This document shows positions 51,826 through 61,680 of a DNA stretch of 64,000 nucleotides, piece after piece. Origin of the DNA: CAYTGR01 sp964437445 (lineage in GTDB: Bacteria; Chloroflexota; Anaerolineae; B4-G1; SLSP01). Both the position numbers and the translations under genes were made by a program. The stretch is taken from positions 60,436 to 124,435 of the forward strand of contig CAYTGR010000006.1 of the NCBI GenBank assembly GCA_964437445.1. Reading direction: 5' to 3'. Numbering within the stretch: the stretch's first letter is position 1; each line of letters begins with the position of its first letter. The notes beneath the pieces are model-generated. The model was not told where the DNA came from and did not search any database. It saw only the letters and a list, made by a program, of their open reading frames with translations.

Positions 51826-54350
51826 ACGAGACACTCCTCAGCTGCGAAAACCCGGCGCGCCGCCAGGCCGTGCGCGCCTCCCCGGAATTCAACGGGCTGG
51901 ACTACCTGGAAGTCGGCGCCGACCAGCGCACGCTGACCCTCTACTTCATTGACCGCGCGCCCGCGACGCTGACCGCCCGGCAGGTGCAGATCACCGGCGG
52001 CCAGCGGGTCACCGATCTCCAGGTCGTGGACCTGCGCTTCTGCCGCCAGGAAGACCCGCAACGCGACGATTGCGTCGTCATCACGGTGGATAGGCCCGGC
52101 GATTTCTCCCCCTACCGCCTTTGCCTGGTCCAGCTGGACGCCAACGGCCGGCCGACCGACCAGCCGCTGGCCGGCTTTGATCCCCGCTACGCCTGCCTGG
52201 AATTCAGCTTCAAAGTGGCCTGTCCCAGCGACCTGGATTGCCGGCCCGTTGCCGCGCCCTGCGCGCCACCGGCGCGGGTGGAGCCGGAACTGAATTACCT
52301 GGTCAAAGATTACGCCAGCTTCCGCCAGCTGCTCTTAGACCGGCTGGCGCTGATCATGCCCGACTGGCAGGAGCGCCATGTGCCCGACCTGGAGCTCACC
52401 CTGGTGGAGCTGCTCGCCTACGTCGGCGACCAGCTCAGCTACTACCAGGACGCCGTCGCCACCGAAGCTTACCTGGAGACGGCCCGGCAGCGGATCTCCG
52501 TCCGGCGGCACGTCCGGTTGGTGGATTATCGCCTGCACGAGGGCTGCAACGCCCGCGCCTGGGTCTTGGTGCAGACCGACACGCCGGTAACCTTGCCGGC
52601 GGAACAGGTCACTTTCAGCACCGGCACTCCTCCCAATCCGGGCGAGTGCTTTGAGCCGTTGGGCGTGCAGGAGCTCTCCCTCATTCCGGCCCACAACGAG
52701 ATTCATTTTTACACCTGGGGCGACCGCGAGTGCTGCCTGCCCCAGGGCGCGACCTCCGCCACGTTGGTAGATCACCTCGTCCCCGTAGCGGAGCCGGCGT
52801 GGCCGGACAACGTCGCGCCCGAAACGCCCGGTGACGGGGATTCTCCGCGCCTGGTGCGCCGGCTGGCGCTGCATCCAGGGGATTACCTCCTGTTTGAAGA
52901 GGTACTCGGCCCCCAGACCGGCGCGGCCGCCGACGCCGACCCGGCGCACCGCCACGTGGTCCGTCTGACCGGCTGCCGGCCGGCGGTGGATGCGCTCTAC
53001 CACCAACCCGTGCTGGAGATCACCTGGGCAGCTGAGGACGCCCTGCCTTTCCCGTTCTGCCTCTCTGCCGTCATCGCGGAGCAGGAATGCCGGCTGGTGG
53101 AAAATATCAGCGTCGCGCGGGGCAACTTAGTGTTGGTGGACCACGGCCGCCGGGTGAGCGGCGAGGACCTGGGGACCGTGCCGGCGCCGCCGGGGACGCT
53201 CACATGCGAGCGGGAGGGGCGACCGGCGATCCTCGCCACACCGCCACCACCGTTCCGCCCACCGCCGCTGCGCCAGGGGCCGCTCATCTTCCGGGAGCCG
53301 CTCCCGGAGACCATCCGCTCGGCCACAGAGCTGCTGCGCCAGGACCCCCATCAGGCCGTGCCGCAGATCGCGCTGACCGGTGTCCGCGCCACGCCCTACG
53401 GCCAGGTACGCACCAGCTGGTGGCCCCGGCCTGACCTCCTGGACAGCCGGCCCGGCGATCCCGACTTCGTGGTAGAAGTAGATAACGACGGGCGCGCCCA
53501 CCTCCGCTTCGGCGACGGCGACCTGGGGCAGCAACCGGCCGCCGGGACGCAGTTCACAGCCGATTACCGCGTCGGGTACGGGCCGGCCGGGAATGTGGGC
53601 GCGGAGACCATCACCCACCTGCTCCTGCGCGACCCCCTGACCGGGGTAACACTGAAGCCGCGCAACCCCCTGCCGGCGCAGGGGGGGACCGCGCCGGAGC
53701 TGCTGGCCGAGGCCAAACTGCTCGCGCCCTACGCCGCCCACCACCAGCTCCAGCGCGCCATCACCGCCGAAGACTACGCCGCGCTGGTAATGCGCCGCTT
53801 CAACACCCGCGTGCAGCGGGCGGCCGCCACGCTCCGCTGGACCGGCAGCGGCTATGAGGTACTGGTCGCGGTGGACCCACGGGAGCAGACAGGGACCGAC
53901 CCGGCGCTGCTGGCCGAGATTGAGCAATTCCTCCAGGCCTACCGGCGCATCGGCCACGACATTGCCGTCCACTGGGCCACCTGCGTGCCGCTGGACCTCA
54001 AGCTGACGGTCTGTGTCCAGCCCACTTACCTGCGCGGCCACGTCAAGGCCGCCCTGTTGGAGCTGTTCAGCAACCGGCGGCTGCCCGACGGCCGGCCCGG
54101 CTTCTTCCACCCCGACGCGCTCACCTTCGGGGAAGGGATCATGCTCAGCCGCGTGGTCGCGGCGGCGCGCTCCGTCCCTGGCGTGGAAGATGTGCGGGTA
54201 GAGGTATTCCACCGTTACGGCGACCTGCCGAACGGAGAACTGGAGGCCGGCCTCCTGCCGCTCGGCCCGTTAGAGGTCGCCCGGCTGGATAACGATCCCA
54301 ATGCCCCCGCCAACGGCCGTCTGGCGCTGGAAATGGTAGGTGGACGATGA
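51822..54350 (+). CDS. Large baseplate wedge protein (Afp11/gp6-like)
   Basis: An 842-residue protein of the putative baseplate assembly family (TIGR02243-like). Family landmarks include LNYLVKDYASFRQLLLDRLA, PDLELTLVELLAYVGDQLSY, YQDAVATEAYLETARQRISV and later AHLRFGDGDLGQQPAAGTQF. The C-terminal third, ITAEDYAALVMRRFNTRVQR onward, is the gp6/J-like core. It forms the wedge ring around the hub. Translational coupling to gp25 and to the second wedge gene (ATGA) fits complex assembly. Confidence 0.92.
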   Translation: MNETLLSCENPARRQAVRASPEFNGLDYLEVGADQRTLTLYFIDRAPATLTARQVQITGGQRVTDLQVVDLRFCRQEDPQRDDCVVITVDRPGDFSPYRLCLVQLDANGRPTDQPLAGFDPRYACLEFSFKVACPSDLDCRPVAAPCAPPARVEPELNYLVKDYASFRQLLLDRLALIMPDWQERHVPDLELTLVELLAYVGDQLSYYQDAVATEAYLETARQRISVRRHVRLVDYRLHEGCNARAWVLVQTDTPVTLPAEQVTFSTGTPPNPGECFEPLGVQELSLIPAHNEIHFYTWGDRECCLPQGATSATLVDHLVPVAEPAWPDNVAPETPGDGDSPRLVRRLALHPGDYLLFEEVLGPQTGAAADADPAHRHVVRLTGCRPAVDALYHQPVLEITWAAEDALPFPFCLSAVIAEQECRLVENISVARGNLVLVDHGRRVSGEDLGTVPAPPGTLTCEREGRPAILATPPPPFRPPPLRQGPLIFREPLPETIRSATELLRQDPHQAVPQIALTGVRATPYGQVRTSWWPRPDLLDSRPGDPDFVVEVDNDGRAHLRFGDGDLGQQPAAGTQFTADYRVGYGPAGNVGAETITHLLLRDPLTGVTLKPRNPLPAQGGTAPELLAEAKLLAPYAAHHQLQRAITAEDYAALVMRRFNTRVQRAAATLRWTGSGYEVLVAVDPREQTGTDPALLAEIEQFLQAYRRIGHDIAVHWATCVPLDLKLTVCVQPTYLRGHVKAALLELFSNRRLPDGRPGFFHPDALTFGEGIMLSRVVAAARSVPGVEDVRVEVFHRYGDLPNGELEAGLLPLGPLEVARLDNDPNAPANGRLALEMVGGR

Positions 54351-57300
54351 AACCATGTGGGTGCTGTCAGGGAATTCAACGGCTGACCCCCCTGCGGGTT
54401 GAAAACCGGCCCGGCCTGCCCGCGCTCTCCTATCGGGTCGGGACACATGCCACGTTCCTGGAGACAATGCAGGCGCGCCTGGCCAGCGCCAATTTTCCGG
54501 CGCTGCGCGAGCACCTGACCACGCGCGCCGGCAGTGACCCCGCCCTGGCGCTGTTAGATGCCTGGGCCACGCTGGCCGACGTGCTGACCTTCTACCAGGA
54601 GCGCATCGCCAACGAGGGCTACCTCCGCACCGCCACCGAGCGCCGCTCCATCCTGGAGCTGGCCCGGCTGGTAGGATACCGGCTCCGTCCCGGCGTGGCC
54701 GCCACCGTCTACCTGGCCTTCACCCTGGAAAAGGATCACCAGGTGGAGATCCCGGCCGGGACGCGCGCCCAGAGCCTGCCGGGCCCCGGGGAATTGCCGC
54801 AATCGTTTGAGACCGCGGAACCGCTGGTCGCCCGCGCCGCCTGGAACGCGCTGCAACCCCGGCAGACCTTGCCGCAGTTCATCACAGCCGGCACCACCGT
54901 GATCTACCTCCAGGGGATCGCCACTAACCTCAAAGCAAACGATCCCCTGGTGATTGTGGACTCGTTGGGCAACCGGCTCTTCCGGCGCGCCCTGGAAGTG
55001 AAGCCGGACCCGGTGGCCAACCGCACCCGCGTGCTCCTGGCCGGCGGCCCCCCGGCCCGGCCGGCGCTCAATCTGCTGCCGCTGGAAATCCTGCTCCAGC
55101 GCGTCCCGGAGGAAGAGGGACCCTACAGCAAGGCCATCGGCGACTGGGGCACCGCTATCCTGCGAGAGGAATTGAGGCCCCTGCTGACCCGGTTGCGGGC
55201 GGCGCAACCGGCCTGGTCCGATCTGCGCCAGGCCATCAAAGCGCAGCTGCCCCGCCTGGCGCAGCTGCGCCGGATCAACCTGGCCCTCAACTTTGAGATC
55301 CTGGCCGGCTGGATCGCGGACGTGGAGCAGCAGTTGCAGGGCCTTTTAGAGCAGGTACAGCGTTACGCCGGTCCCCCACTATCCACCGCGCCGTCGGAAG
55401 ACCAGCTGGAAATCATCTGGCGCTTGAGGTCCGGGCTTAGAGCCGCGCTGGAACGGCCCCCCACCCTCATCAGCGGGAGACCGTTTGCCAAAGAAATCGG
55501 CGTCCCTGAGTATCAGGCCCTGCAAAGCGCGCTCCAGGACCTGGTCCAGGTCTTAGGGGGGTCCGCCGGGCTGGAGGATAAGCTCCTGGCGCTCCGCGAA
55601 AAGGTGCCGCTGCTCCAGCAATTCCGCCACACCCTGGGTGAATTGGGATTACTGGGGAACGAGGGCCAGGAATGGACCCTGCAGCTGGTAAACATGTTGA
55701 ACGAAACCATCCACCAGTTATCGGCCGCGGAGACCGGAACCGGCGTTACGGCGGCCCGCCCCAGCCCCCTGCTGTGGGACTCCCTGTTGCGGCTTCCCTC
55801 ACGCCAACCGGCCAGCCCACTTGACCTGGAGCGCCGCCTGGACACCCTCTTTCAGCCCCAGTCGGCGCTGGCCTCCCAGCTGCTCGTCACCATGCAGCCA
55901 TCCCTGGCCTCCACGCTCTACCTGGCGCAGCGGAAACAGGCCGTCCAGGGGCAGCCCACCGAGGTCTACGCGCTGCGCACCACCGCAGCCCTCTTCGGGC
56001 ACAACGCCCGCCAGAGAGTCCTTTATAATTCTGACGGCCGGCCGCAATTAAATACGGACGGGACCATCCAAACCACCGAATGGACTCCCGCCGACGATGA
56101 AACAGGCGGTGTGATCTTTCTGGACAACGCCTACGATAAAATTGCGCCAGCCAGCTACATCGTCGTGGTGAAGCCTGGATCAGAAGCGCAAGTTCTCCAG
56201 GTAAATCAGGCCACCATCCACCCCCGCACAGCTTACGAGATCAGCGGCAAGACGACCGAGCTCCAGCTCGCCAGTCATTGGTGCAGTGAGGTCACGTTCG
56301 CCTTGATCCGTGAAACCGCCGTCTACGCCCAGAGCGAGCGGCTGGAACTGGCCGAGGCCCCGCTGGAGGAGACAGACGGCCCGATCACAGGCGACGCGCT
56401 GGAGCTGGATGGCCTCTACGACGGGCTGGAAATCGGCCGCTGGTTGATCGTCTCCGGCGAATGTGCCGAGACCGGCATTCAGCGCTGCGAGCGGGTGATG
56501 CTCGCCGGGGTGACCGAGGGCGTCCGCCAGGCCGTCGTGGACGCTATGACAAGGATGGCGTTGCCCGGTGATACGCCGCACACGACCCTGCACTTCGCCG
56601 CCGGGCTGGCTTACACCTACCGGCGCGCCACCGTCACCCTCTACGGCAACGTGGTAAAAGCGACCCACGGCGAGACGCGCACCGAGGTCCTGGGCAGCGG
56701 CGACGGCAGCCAGCGCTGCCAGGCTTTCACGCTGCGCCAGTCGCCGCTTACCTACGTTTCCGCCCCAACCGAGGCCGGCGTGGAGAGCACGCTCCGGGTC
56801 TGGGTCAACGACGTGGAATGGCACGAGGTCGGCGACCTGTTGCCGTTAGCGCCGACCGACCACCGTTTCATCACCCGCACCAACGATGCCGGCCAGACCA
56901 CCCTGATTTTCGGCGACGGGGAGCACGGGGCCCGCCTGCCGACCGGCGTGGAGAACCTCCAGGCCCGTTACCGCACCGGCATCGGCCGGCCCGGCAACCT
57001 GGCGGCCGGGCGGATCAGCCTGCTGGCGACGCGCCCCTTAGGCGTGAAGGCCGTGGTCAACCCGCTGCCCGCCACCGGCGGCGCCGACCCGGAAAGCCGC
57101 GAACAGGCCCGCCGCAACGCCCCGCTCGGCGTGCTGGCGCTGGACCGGCTCGTCTCGGTGACGGATTACGCCGACTTCGCCCGCACCTTCGCCGGCATCG
57201 GCAAGGCCAGCGCGGCCCGTCTCACCGATGGCCGCCGCGAACTCGTCCACCTGACCATCGCCGGCATTGACGACATCCCCCTTGACCCCGACTCAGACCT

Positions 57301-57823
57301 CTGCCGCAACCTCGGCGCTGCGCTCCGCCGCCACGGCGATCCCTGGCAACCCTGCCTGATTGAACCGCGCGAGTGGATCATGCTGGTCATCAACGCCGGG
57401 ATCGGGTTGGACCCCGACTACCGCTGGGAGAAGGTGGAACCGCAGCTCCGCGCGGCGCTCCTGACGGCGTTCAGCTTTGAGCGCCGCGAGCTGGGGCAGG
57501 ATGCCGTGCTCGGCGAGGTGATCAGCGTCCTCCAACAGGTCCCCGGCGTGGTCTACGTGGATGTGGATACTTTTGGCGGGCTGCCCGAAAAGATCGTAGA
57601 TCCCCAGACGGGCCGGCGCCGCCCCCAGACGCCGGAGGAACTGATCGCGGCGGTCAAAAAACTGGTGGAAGCAAGCGAGACCACCGGACGCCCACCCGCC
57701 CGCGTGACGGCCAACCTGGCCGGCCGGGAAAACGGGACGCTGCGGCCGGCCCAGCTGGCCTACCTCACGCCCGCTGTGCCCGAGACGTTGATTTTGACGC
57801 CGAGGGTAGGGAAAAGGGATTAG
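54347..57823 (+). CDS. Second large baseplate protein with helical insertion (Afp12-like)
   Basis: A 1158-residue protein with the same overall plan as its neighbour: DAWATLADVLTFYQERIANE and ATERRSILELARLVGYRLRP at the start, a late LIFGDGEHGARLPTGVENLQ, and a C-terminal gp6/J-like part (VTDYADFARTFAGIGKAS). Between about residues 248 and 530 lies a long mostly helical insertion (for example LVQVLGGSAGLEDKLLALRE and TLGELGLLGNEGQEWTLQLV) absent from the 842-residue gene. It may form an arm or a cage. The two proteins probably form a heterodimeric wedge. The stop codon lies in a TAGGGAR heptamer run (57807-57834). Confidence 0.9.
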   Translation: MKPCGCCQGIQRLTPLRVENRPGLPALSYRVGTHATFLETMQARLASANFPALREHLTTRAGSDPALALLDAWATLADVLTFYQERIANEGYLRTATERRSILELARLVGYRLRPGVAATVYLAFTLEKDHQVEIPAGTRAQSLPGPGELPQSFETAEPLVARAAWNALQPRQTLPQFITAGTTVIYLQGIATNLKANDPLVIVDSLGNRLFRRALEVKPDPVANRTRVLLAGGPPARPALNLLPLEILLQRVPEEEGPYSKAIGDWGTAILREELRPLLTRLRAAQPAWSDLRQAIKAQLPRLAQLRRINLALNFEILAGWIADVEQQLQGLLEQVQRYAGPPLSTAPSEDQLEIIWRLRSGLRAALERPPTLISGRPFAKEIGVPEYQALQSALQDLVQVLGGSAGLEDKLLALREKVPLLQQFRHTLGELGLLGNEGQEWTLQLVNMLNETIHQLSAAETGTGVTAARPSPLLWDSLLRLPSRQPASPLDLERRLDTLFQPQSALASQLLVTMQPSLASTLYLAQRKQAVQGQPTEVYALRTTAALFGHNARQRVLYNSDGRPQLNTDGTIQTTEWTPADDETGGVIFLDNAYDKIAPASYIVVVKPGSEAQVLQVNQATIHPRTAYEISGKTTELQLASHWCSEVTFALIRETAVYAQSERLELAEAPLEETDGPITGDALELDGLYDGLEIGRWLIVSGECAETGIQRCERVMLAGVTEGVRQAVVDAMTRMALPGDTPHTTLHFAAGLAYTYRRATVTLYGNVVKATHGETRTEVLGSGDGSQRCQAFTLRQSPLTYVSAPTEAGVESTLRVWVNDVEWHEVGDLLPLAPTDHRFITRTNDAGQTTLIFGDGEHGARLPTGVENLQARYRTGIGRPGNLAAGRISLLATRPLGVKAVVNPLPATGGADPESREQARRNAPLGVLALDRLVSVTDYADFARTFAGIGKASAARLTDGRRELVHLTIAGIDDIPLDPDSDLCRNLGAALRRHGDPWQPCLIEPREWIMLVINAGIGLDPDYRWEKVEPQLRAALLTAFSFERRELGQDAVLGEVISVLQQVPGVVYVDVDTFGGLPEKIVDPQTGRRRPQTPEELIAAVKKLVEASETTGRPPARVTANLAGRENGTLRPAQLAYLTPAVPETLILTPRVGKRD

Positions 57824-57834
57824 GGAGCAGGGGA
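57807..57834 (+). repeat. TAGGGAR heptamer tandem repeat
   Basis: Units TAGGGAA, AAGGGAT, TAGGGAG, CAGGGGA; the TAG stop of the second wedge gene (57821-57823) lies within it. Confidence 0.75.
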
Positions 57835-57873
57835 AGAGAGAAGTCCCTACTCCCTCGCTGACAAGGAGGGGCT

Positions 57874-60111
57874 ATGGATCAAACTGAGGACCGGCTGTAC
57901 GAGCTGCTCCCGGCGATCATCCGCATCCGTGACGCCGAGCAGGGCTACCCGCTGCGCGACCTGCTGCGCGTCATCGCCGAACAGGTAAACCTGGTGGAGA
58001 GCGACATCGGCCAGCTGTACGAGAACTGGTTCATTGAGACCTGCCAGGATTGGGCCGTGCCCTACCTCGGCGACCTGGTCGGATACCAGCCGGTGCACGA
58101 GGCCGGGGAGCCGGGCGCGCTCACGACACCGCAGAGCCGGCAGCGCAACCGGATCCTCATCCCGCGCCGGGAGGTGGCCAACACCGTCCGTTACCGGCGG
58201 CGCAAGGGAACATTAGCGCTGTTGGAGGAGCTGGCCTGGGCCACCGCCGGCTGGCCGGCGCGGGCCGTGGAGTTCTACCGGCTGGTGGCAGCCACCCAGG
58301 CCCTGAATCACCTGCAACTGGAGCGCGGCCGCACGGCCGATCTGCGCCAGGGCGACGCACTGGACCGGCTAAACGGCCCCTTTGACCCGGTGGCCCACAC
58401 CGTGGACGTGCGCCGCGTCAACTCGCGCGCCACGCCGGGCCGCTACAACCTCCCGGAGGTCGGGCTTTTCGTCAGCCGGCTGAAAGCGTATCGGGTCACG
58501 GAAGCGCCGGCCTACTGCCTGGATCGCAACGCGACCCGCTTCACCTTCAGCGTGTTAGGCAACGATGCGCCGCTGTTCATCCACAGCACGCCGGAGAGCG
58601 ACCCCACCCGGATCGCAGGCGAGCTGAACCTGCCGCTCCCCATCCGGCGGCGAGCGCTGGCCACCGACACGGCGGCCTACTACGGGCCGGAGCGCAGCTT
58701 CCAGATCTGGGTGGGCGTGCCTGTCCCGGCCGCCAAAGCGGCCTCCGCCGGCGAAAAGGTGGAGCGGAAGCCGCTCCCGGTGAGCGCCCTGGTCGTGGCC
58801 GACCTGAGCGACTGGTACTACCGGCCGCTGCCCGGCAAGGTGGCGGTTGATCCGGTCCTGGGACGGCTCGCCTTCCACGACCCGCTGCCCCGGCAAGGGG
58901 TCTGGGTCACATACTCCTACGGCTTCAGCGCCGACCTCGGCGGTGGGGAGTACGACCGGCCGCTCGTGGAGCCGGAGCAGGCCCGGCACTATCGGGTCGG
59001 CAAAGGGCTGCCCGGCGCGCACGAGACGATCCAGGCCGCGTTGGAGGCCTGGCGCAACGACCCGGACCGGCCATCCGCCGCGGTCATTGAGATCGGCGAC
59101 AGCGGTGTCTACGTGGAGCAGCTGGCCATTGAATTGGAGGAAAACCAAACGCTCCAGCTGCGCGCGGCCAATCACGCCCGCCCGGTCCTCTGGCTGCTCA
59201 ACTGGGGGCCGAATTTGCCCGACGCCCTCAGCGTGACCGGCAAGGCCGGCAGCCGCTTCACCCTGGACGGGCTGCTGGTCACCGGCCGCGGGCTGCGCGT
59301 AGAAGGCGACCTGGAGGAGCTGGTGATCCGGCACAGCACGCTCGTGCCCGGCTGGGAATTGGACAGCGCCTGCGAACCGGTCTCCGGGGCCGAGCCAAGC
59401 CTGGAGCTCTTCGTCAAACAGGCGCGCGTCCGCATTGAGCAAAGCATCGTCGGCTCCATCCAGGTGACGCACGATGAGGTAACGCTGGAACCGCTCGCCC
59501 TCACCATCAACGACAGCATCGTGGATGCCACCGGCGTGGGCTGCGCCGGCCCGGCGTGCGAAGCGCTCGGCGCACCGGGGTGGCCGCTGGCGCACGCCGT
59601 CTTGACCATCGCGCGCAGCACGGTCATCGGGCGCGTCCAGGTGCACGCCATCGCGCTGGCGGAAGATAGCCTCTTCCTGGATCAGGTCCGGGTGGGCCGC
59701 CGGCAGACAGGGTGTATGCGCTTCTGCTACGTGACGCCCGATTCGCGCACGCCGCGCCGCTACCACTGCCAGCCCGACCTGGCCGAGCAGGCCGGCGAGG
59801 AGGCGTTGCGCGCAGATTACGCCCGGCTGGAGCCGCCGGTCCCCCCAACGCCAGCAGAGGTGGCGGCCGCCCGGCAGCGGGAGCGCGAGCGGGTGCGGCC
59901 GCAGTTCAACAGCCTGCGGTACGGGACTCCCACCTACTGCCAGCTGGCCGCCGCCTGTGCCGCGGAGATCCAACGCGGGGCGGAGGACGAATCTGAGCTG
60001 GGCGTCTTCCACGATCTCTACCAGCCGCAGCGGGAGGCCAACCTGCGCGCCCGCCTGGACGAATATACGCCGGCAGGGATGGACGCCGGGATCATTTACA
60101 TTGACGTTTGA
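57874..60111 (+). CDS. Tail/baseplate protein with central beta-helix-like region
   Basis: A 745-residue protein. The N-terminal 120 residues (DRLYELLPAIIRIRDAEQGY, LRDLLRVIAEQVNLVESDIG) fit the phage tail protein I/gpI-like domain of eCIS. From about residue 375 the sequence has short repeated strands typical of right-handed beta-helices (RFTLDGLLVTGRGLRVEGDL, RIEQSIVGSIQV, TINDSIVDATGVG), a fold used by tailspikes. The last 120 residues contain Cys-rich GCMRFCYVTPDSRTPRRYHC and end in YTPAGMDAGIIYIDV. It might be the outer baseplate or a receptor-binding element. The TGA stop lies in a GACGTTT repeat. Confidence 0.82.
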   Translation: MDQTEDRLYELLPAIIRIRDAEQGYPLRDLLRVIAEQVNLVESDIGQLYENWFIETCQDWAVPYLGDLVGYQPVHEAGEPGALTTPQSRQRNRILIPRREVANTVRYRRRKGTLALLEELAWATAGWPARAVEFYRLVAATQALNHLQLERGRTADLRQGDALDRLNGPFDPVAHTVDVRRVNSRATPGRYNLPEVGLFVSRLKAYRVTEAPAYCLDRNATRFTFSVLGNDAPLFIHSTPESDPTRIAGELNLPLPIRRRALATDTAAYYGPERSFQIWVGVPVPAAKAASAGEKVERKPLPVSALVVADLSDWYYRPLPGKVAVDPVLGRLAFHDPLPRQGVWVTYSYGFSADLGGGEYDRPLVEPEQARHYRVGKGLPGAHETIQAALEAWRNDPDRPSAAVIEIGDSGVYVEQLAIELEENQTLQLRAANHARPVLWLLNWGPNLPDALSVTGKAGSRFTLDGLLVTGRGLRVEGDLEELVIRHSTLVPGWELDSACEPVSGAEPSLELFVKQARVRIEQSIVGSIQVTHDEVTLEPLALTINDSIVDATGVGCAGPACEALGAPGWPLAHAVLTIARSTVIGRVQVHAIALAEDSLFLDQVRVGRRQTGCMRFCYVTPDSRTPRRYHCQPDLAEQAGEEALRADYARLEPPVPPTPAEVAAARQRERERVRPQFNSLRYGTPTYCQLAAACAAEIQRGAEDESELGVFHDLYQPQREANLRARLDEYTPAGMDAGIIYIDV

Positions 60112-60144
60112 CGTTTGACGTTTGACGTTTGACGTTTGACATTT
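60103..60144 (+). repeat. GACGTTT heptamer tandem repeat (6 units)
   Basis: Five perfect GACGTTT units and one GACATTT. On the minus strand this is AAACGTC, in register with the GTCAAAC units at 5368 and 5410. The stop codon of the upstream tail gene is part of it. Confidence 0.95.
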
Positions 60145-60161
60145 AACCTCAAGGAGGCACC

Positions 60162-61640
60162 ATGAAAGGCGATTTCACCCGCGATACCTTTGATCCGCGC
60201 AAGCACTTCAGCCGCGTCCTGCTGCAACAGGGCCGGGTCCTCTTAGACGCCGACTGGAACGAGCAGGCCGCCATTCTATTGCACTACCTGCGCGCCTTGG
60301 CGGCCGATCTGATCGGACCCCACGGCGGGCCGGGTGACAGTTTCAAGATCACCACCCAGGCTTCCGCTATCCCCCTGCTTTCCATCCCTTCGCCCATCCC
60401 TCTCCTCCCCTGGAAGGGGCGCGAGACGCTGGAACCTGGCGATTTCTACATCGCCGGCGGGCACTATTACGCGGCCGGCCTGTTGTGCGAGAACGAAGCG
60501 CGTGCCATCACCTATACGACCCAGCCCTACCGGCCCGGCCTCAGCCCGCTGAAAGCCAAAGCCGGCAGCCATTACCTGATCTACCTGGACGCCTGGGAGC
60601 GCCACGTGACGTGGGTGGAAGAGCCAACCCTCCGCGAGGTGGCGTTAGGCGGGCCGGACACCGCCACCCGGGCCCAGGTAGTCTGGCAGGTGCAGGCACT
60701 GGCGCTCACCGCCACAGAGGCAAATGACATCGCGGCGGCAAGTTACAATGGGTTCCTGGATTTGTTGGCAAAAAAGAACCTGTACCAGGCCGGTAATAGC
60801 CAGCTCAAAGCCAAGGGGAAAGAAAATCCCCAGGCGGAGACCGAGCCCTGCCTGGCCCCACCGGACGCGCGGTATCGCGGCCAGGAAAACCAGCTCTACC
60901 GGGTGGAGATCCACCAGGGCGGCGATGCCAAAACTGCTACCTTCAAATGGTCGCGCGACAACGGCTCCGTTGTTTACCCCCTGGTCTCCCTCCAGGGCGC
61001 GGTTGCCACCTTAGAGCACCTGGGCCGCGACGACCGCTTCCGCCTGGCGGAAGGGGATTGGGTGGAATTAGTGGATCAATGGACGGACCTCCAGGGGGAG
61101 CCGGGGTTGCTGGTCCAGGTGCAAAAAATTGACCCGGCAGCCCTGACGGTGACCCTGAGCCGCCCTGCCGACGCCACCCCCGACCTGCCTGACTACGACG
61201 CGGCCCGCGCCAGCGCAAGCCATCCGTTGCTGCGCCGGTGGGATCACCGCGCCGGCGATCCCCGGCTCGGCGGGCTCACGTTACGCCAGGGCGCGGCGAC
61301 CGTGCAAGAGGGTCGCTGGCTGACGCTGGAAAACGGCGTGCAGATCTGGTTTAACCCCGGCGGGACCTACTGTCTGGGCGACAGCTGGCTGATCCCGGCG
61401 CGGACCGCCACCGGCGACGTGGAGTGGCCCGGCGCGGAGGGCGCGCCCGAGCTGGTCCCCTGCCGCCGGGTGGAACACGCCTACGCCCCGCTGGCCCTCG
61501 TCACCGTAGGGGCCAACGGCAACCTGAACGTGACCAGGGGCCTGCGGCGGATCATCCCGGAGCTGGAGCTGGAACCGCCACCCTCGGTCCGGCCGCCCGT
61601 GATTGAGCCGCCCGCCGAGGTCCGGCCGCCCGTGAAGTAG
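60162..61640 (+). CDS. DUF6519 family eCIS-associated protein
   Basis: A 492-residue protein that begins MKGDFTRDTFDPRKHFSRVL and LQQGRVLLDADWNEQAAILL, the diagnostic start of DUF6519 proteins, which are found at the ends of eCIS and related tail loci. Later blocks are GDFYIAGGHYYAAGLLCENE, DAWERHVTWVEEP and YRVEIHQGGDAKTATFKWSR. The C-terminus is proline-rich with two PSVRPPVIEPPAEVRPPV-like copies. Its function is not established; suggestions include fibre attachment or capping. It appears to be the last gene of the operon, with no clear terminator behind it. Confidence 0.88.
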   Translation: MKGDFTRDTFDPRKHFSRVLLQQGRVLLDADWNEQAAILLHYLRALAADLIGPHGGPGDSFKITTQASAIPLLSIPSPIPLLPWKGRETLEPGDFYIAGGHYYAAGLLCENEARAITYTTQPYRPGLSPLKAKAGSHYLIYLDAWERHVTWVEEPTLREVALGGPDTATRAQVVWQVQALALTATEANDIAAASYNGFLDLLAKKNLYQAGNSQLKAKGKENPQAETEPCLAPPDARYRGQENQLYRVEIHQGGDAKTATFKWSRDNGSVVYPLVSLQGAVATLEHLGRDDRFRLAEGDWVELVDQWTDLQGEPGLLVQVQKIDPAALTVTLSRPADATPDLPDYDAARASASHPLLRRWDHRAGDPRLGGLTLRQGAATVQEGRWLTLENGVQIWFNPGGTYCLGDSWLIPARTATGDVEWPGAEGAPELVPCRRVEHAYAPLALVTVGANGNLNVTRGLRRIIPELELEPPPSVRPPVIEPPAEVRPPVK

Positions 61641-61680
61641 CCCCAGGGGCCCCGCTGATCTGCTCGGCTGGAAGAAAGAA

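Noticed and set aside
38107..61640. Prophage or R-type tailocin
   Set aside because: No capsid, portal, terminase, integrase, repressor, holin or endolysin is present. The AAA+ ATPase, DUF4255 cap and DUF4157 genes mark an eCIS.
38107..61640. Type VI secretion system
   Set aside because: There is no TssJ/TssL/TssM membrane complex, no ClpV and no split TssB/TssC sheath. The single-gene sheath and Pvc15-type ATPase point to eCIS.
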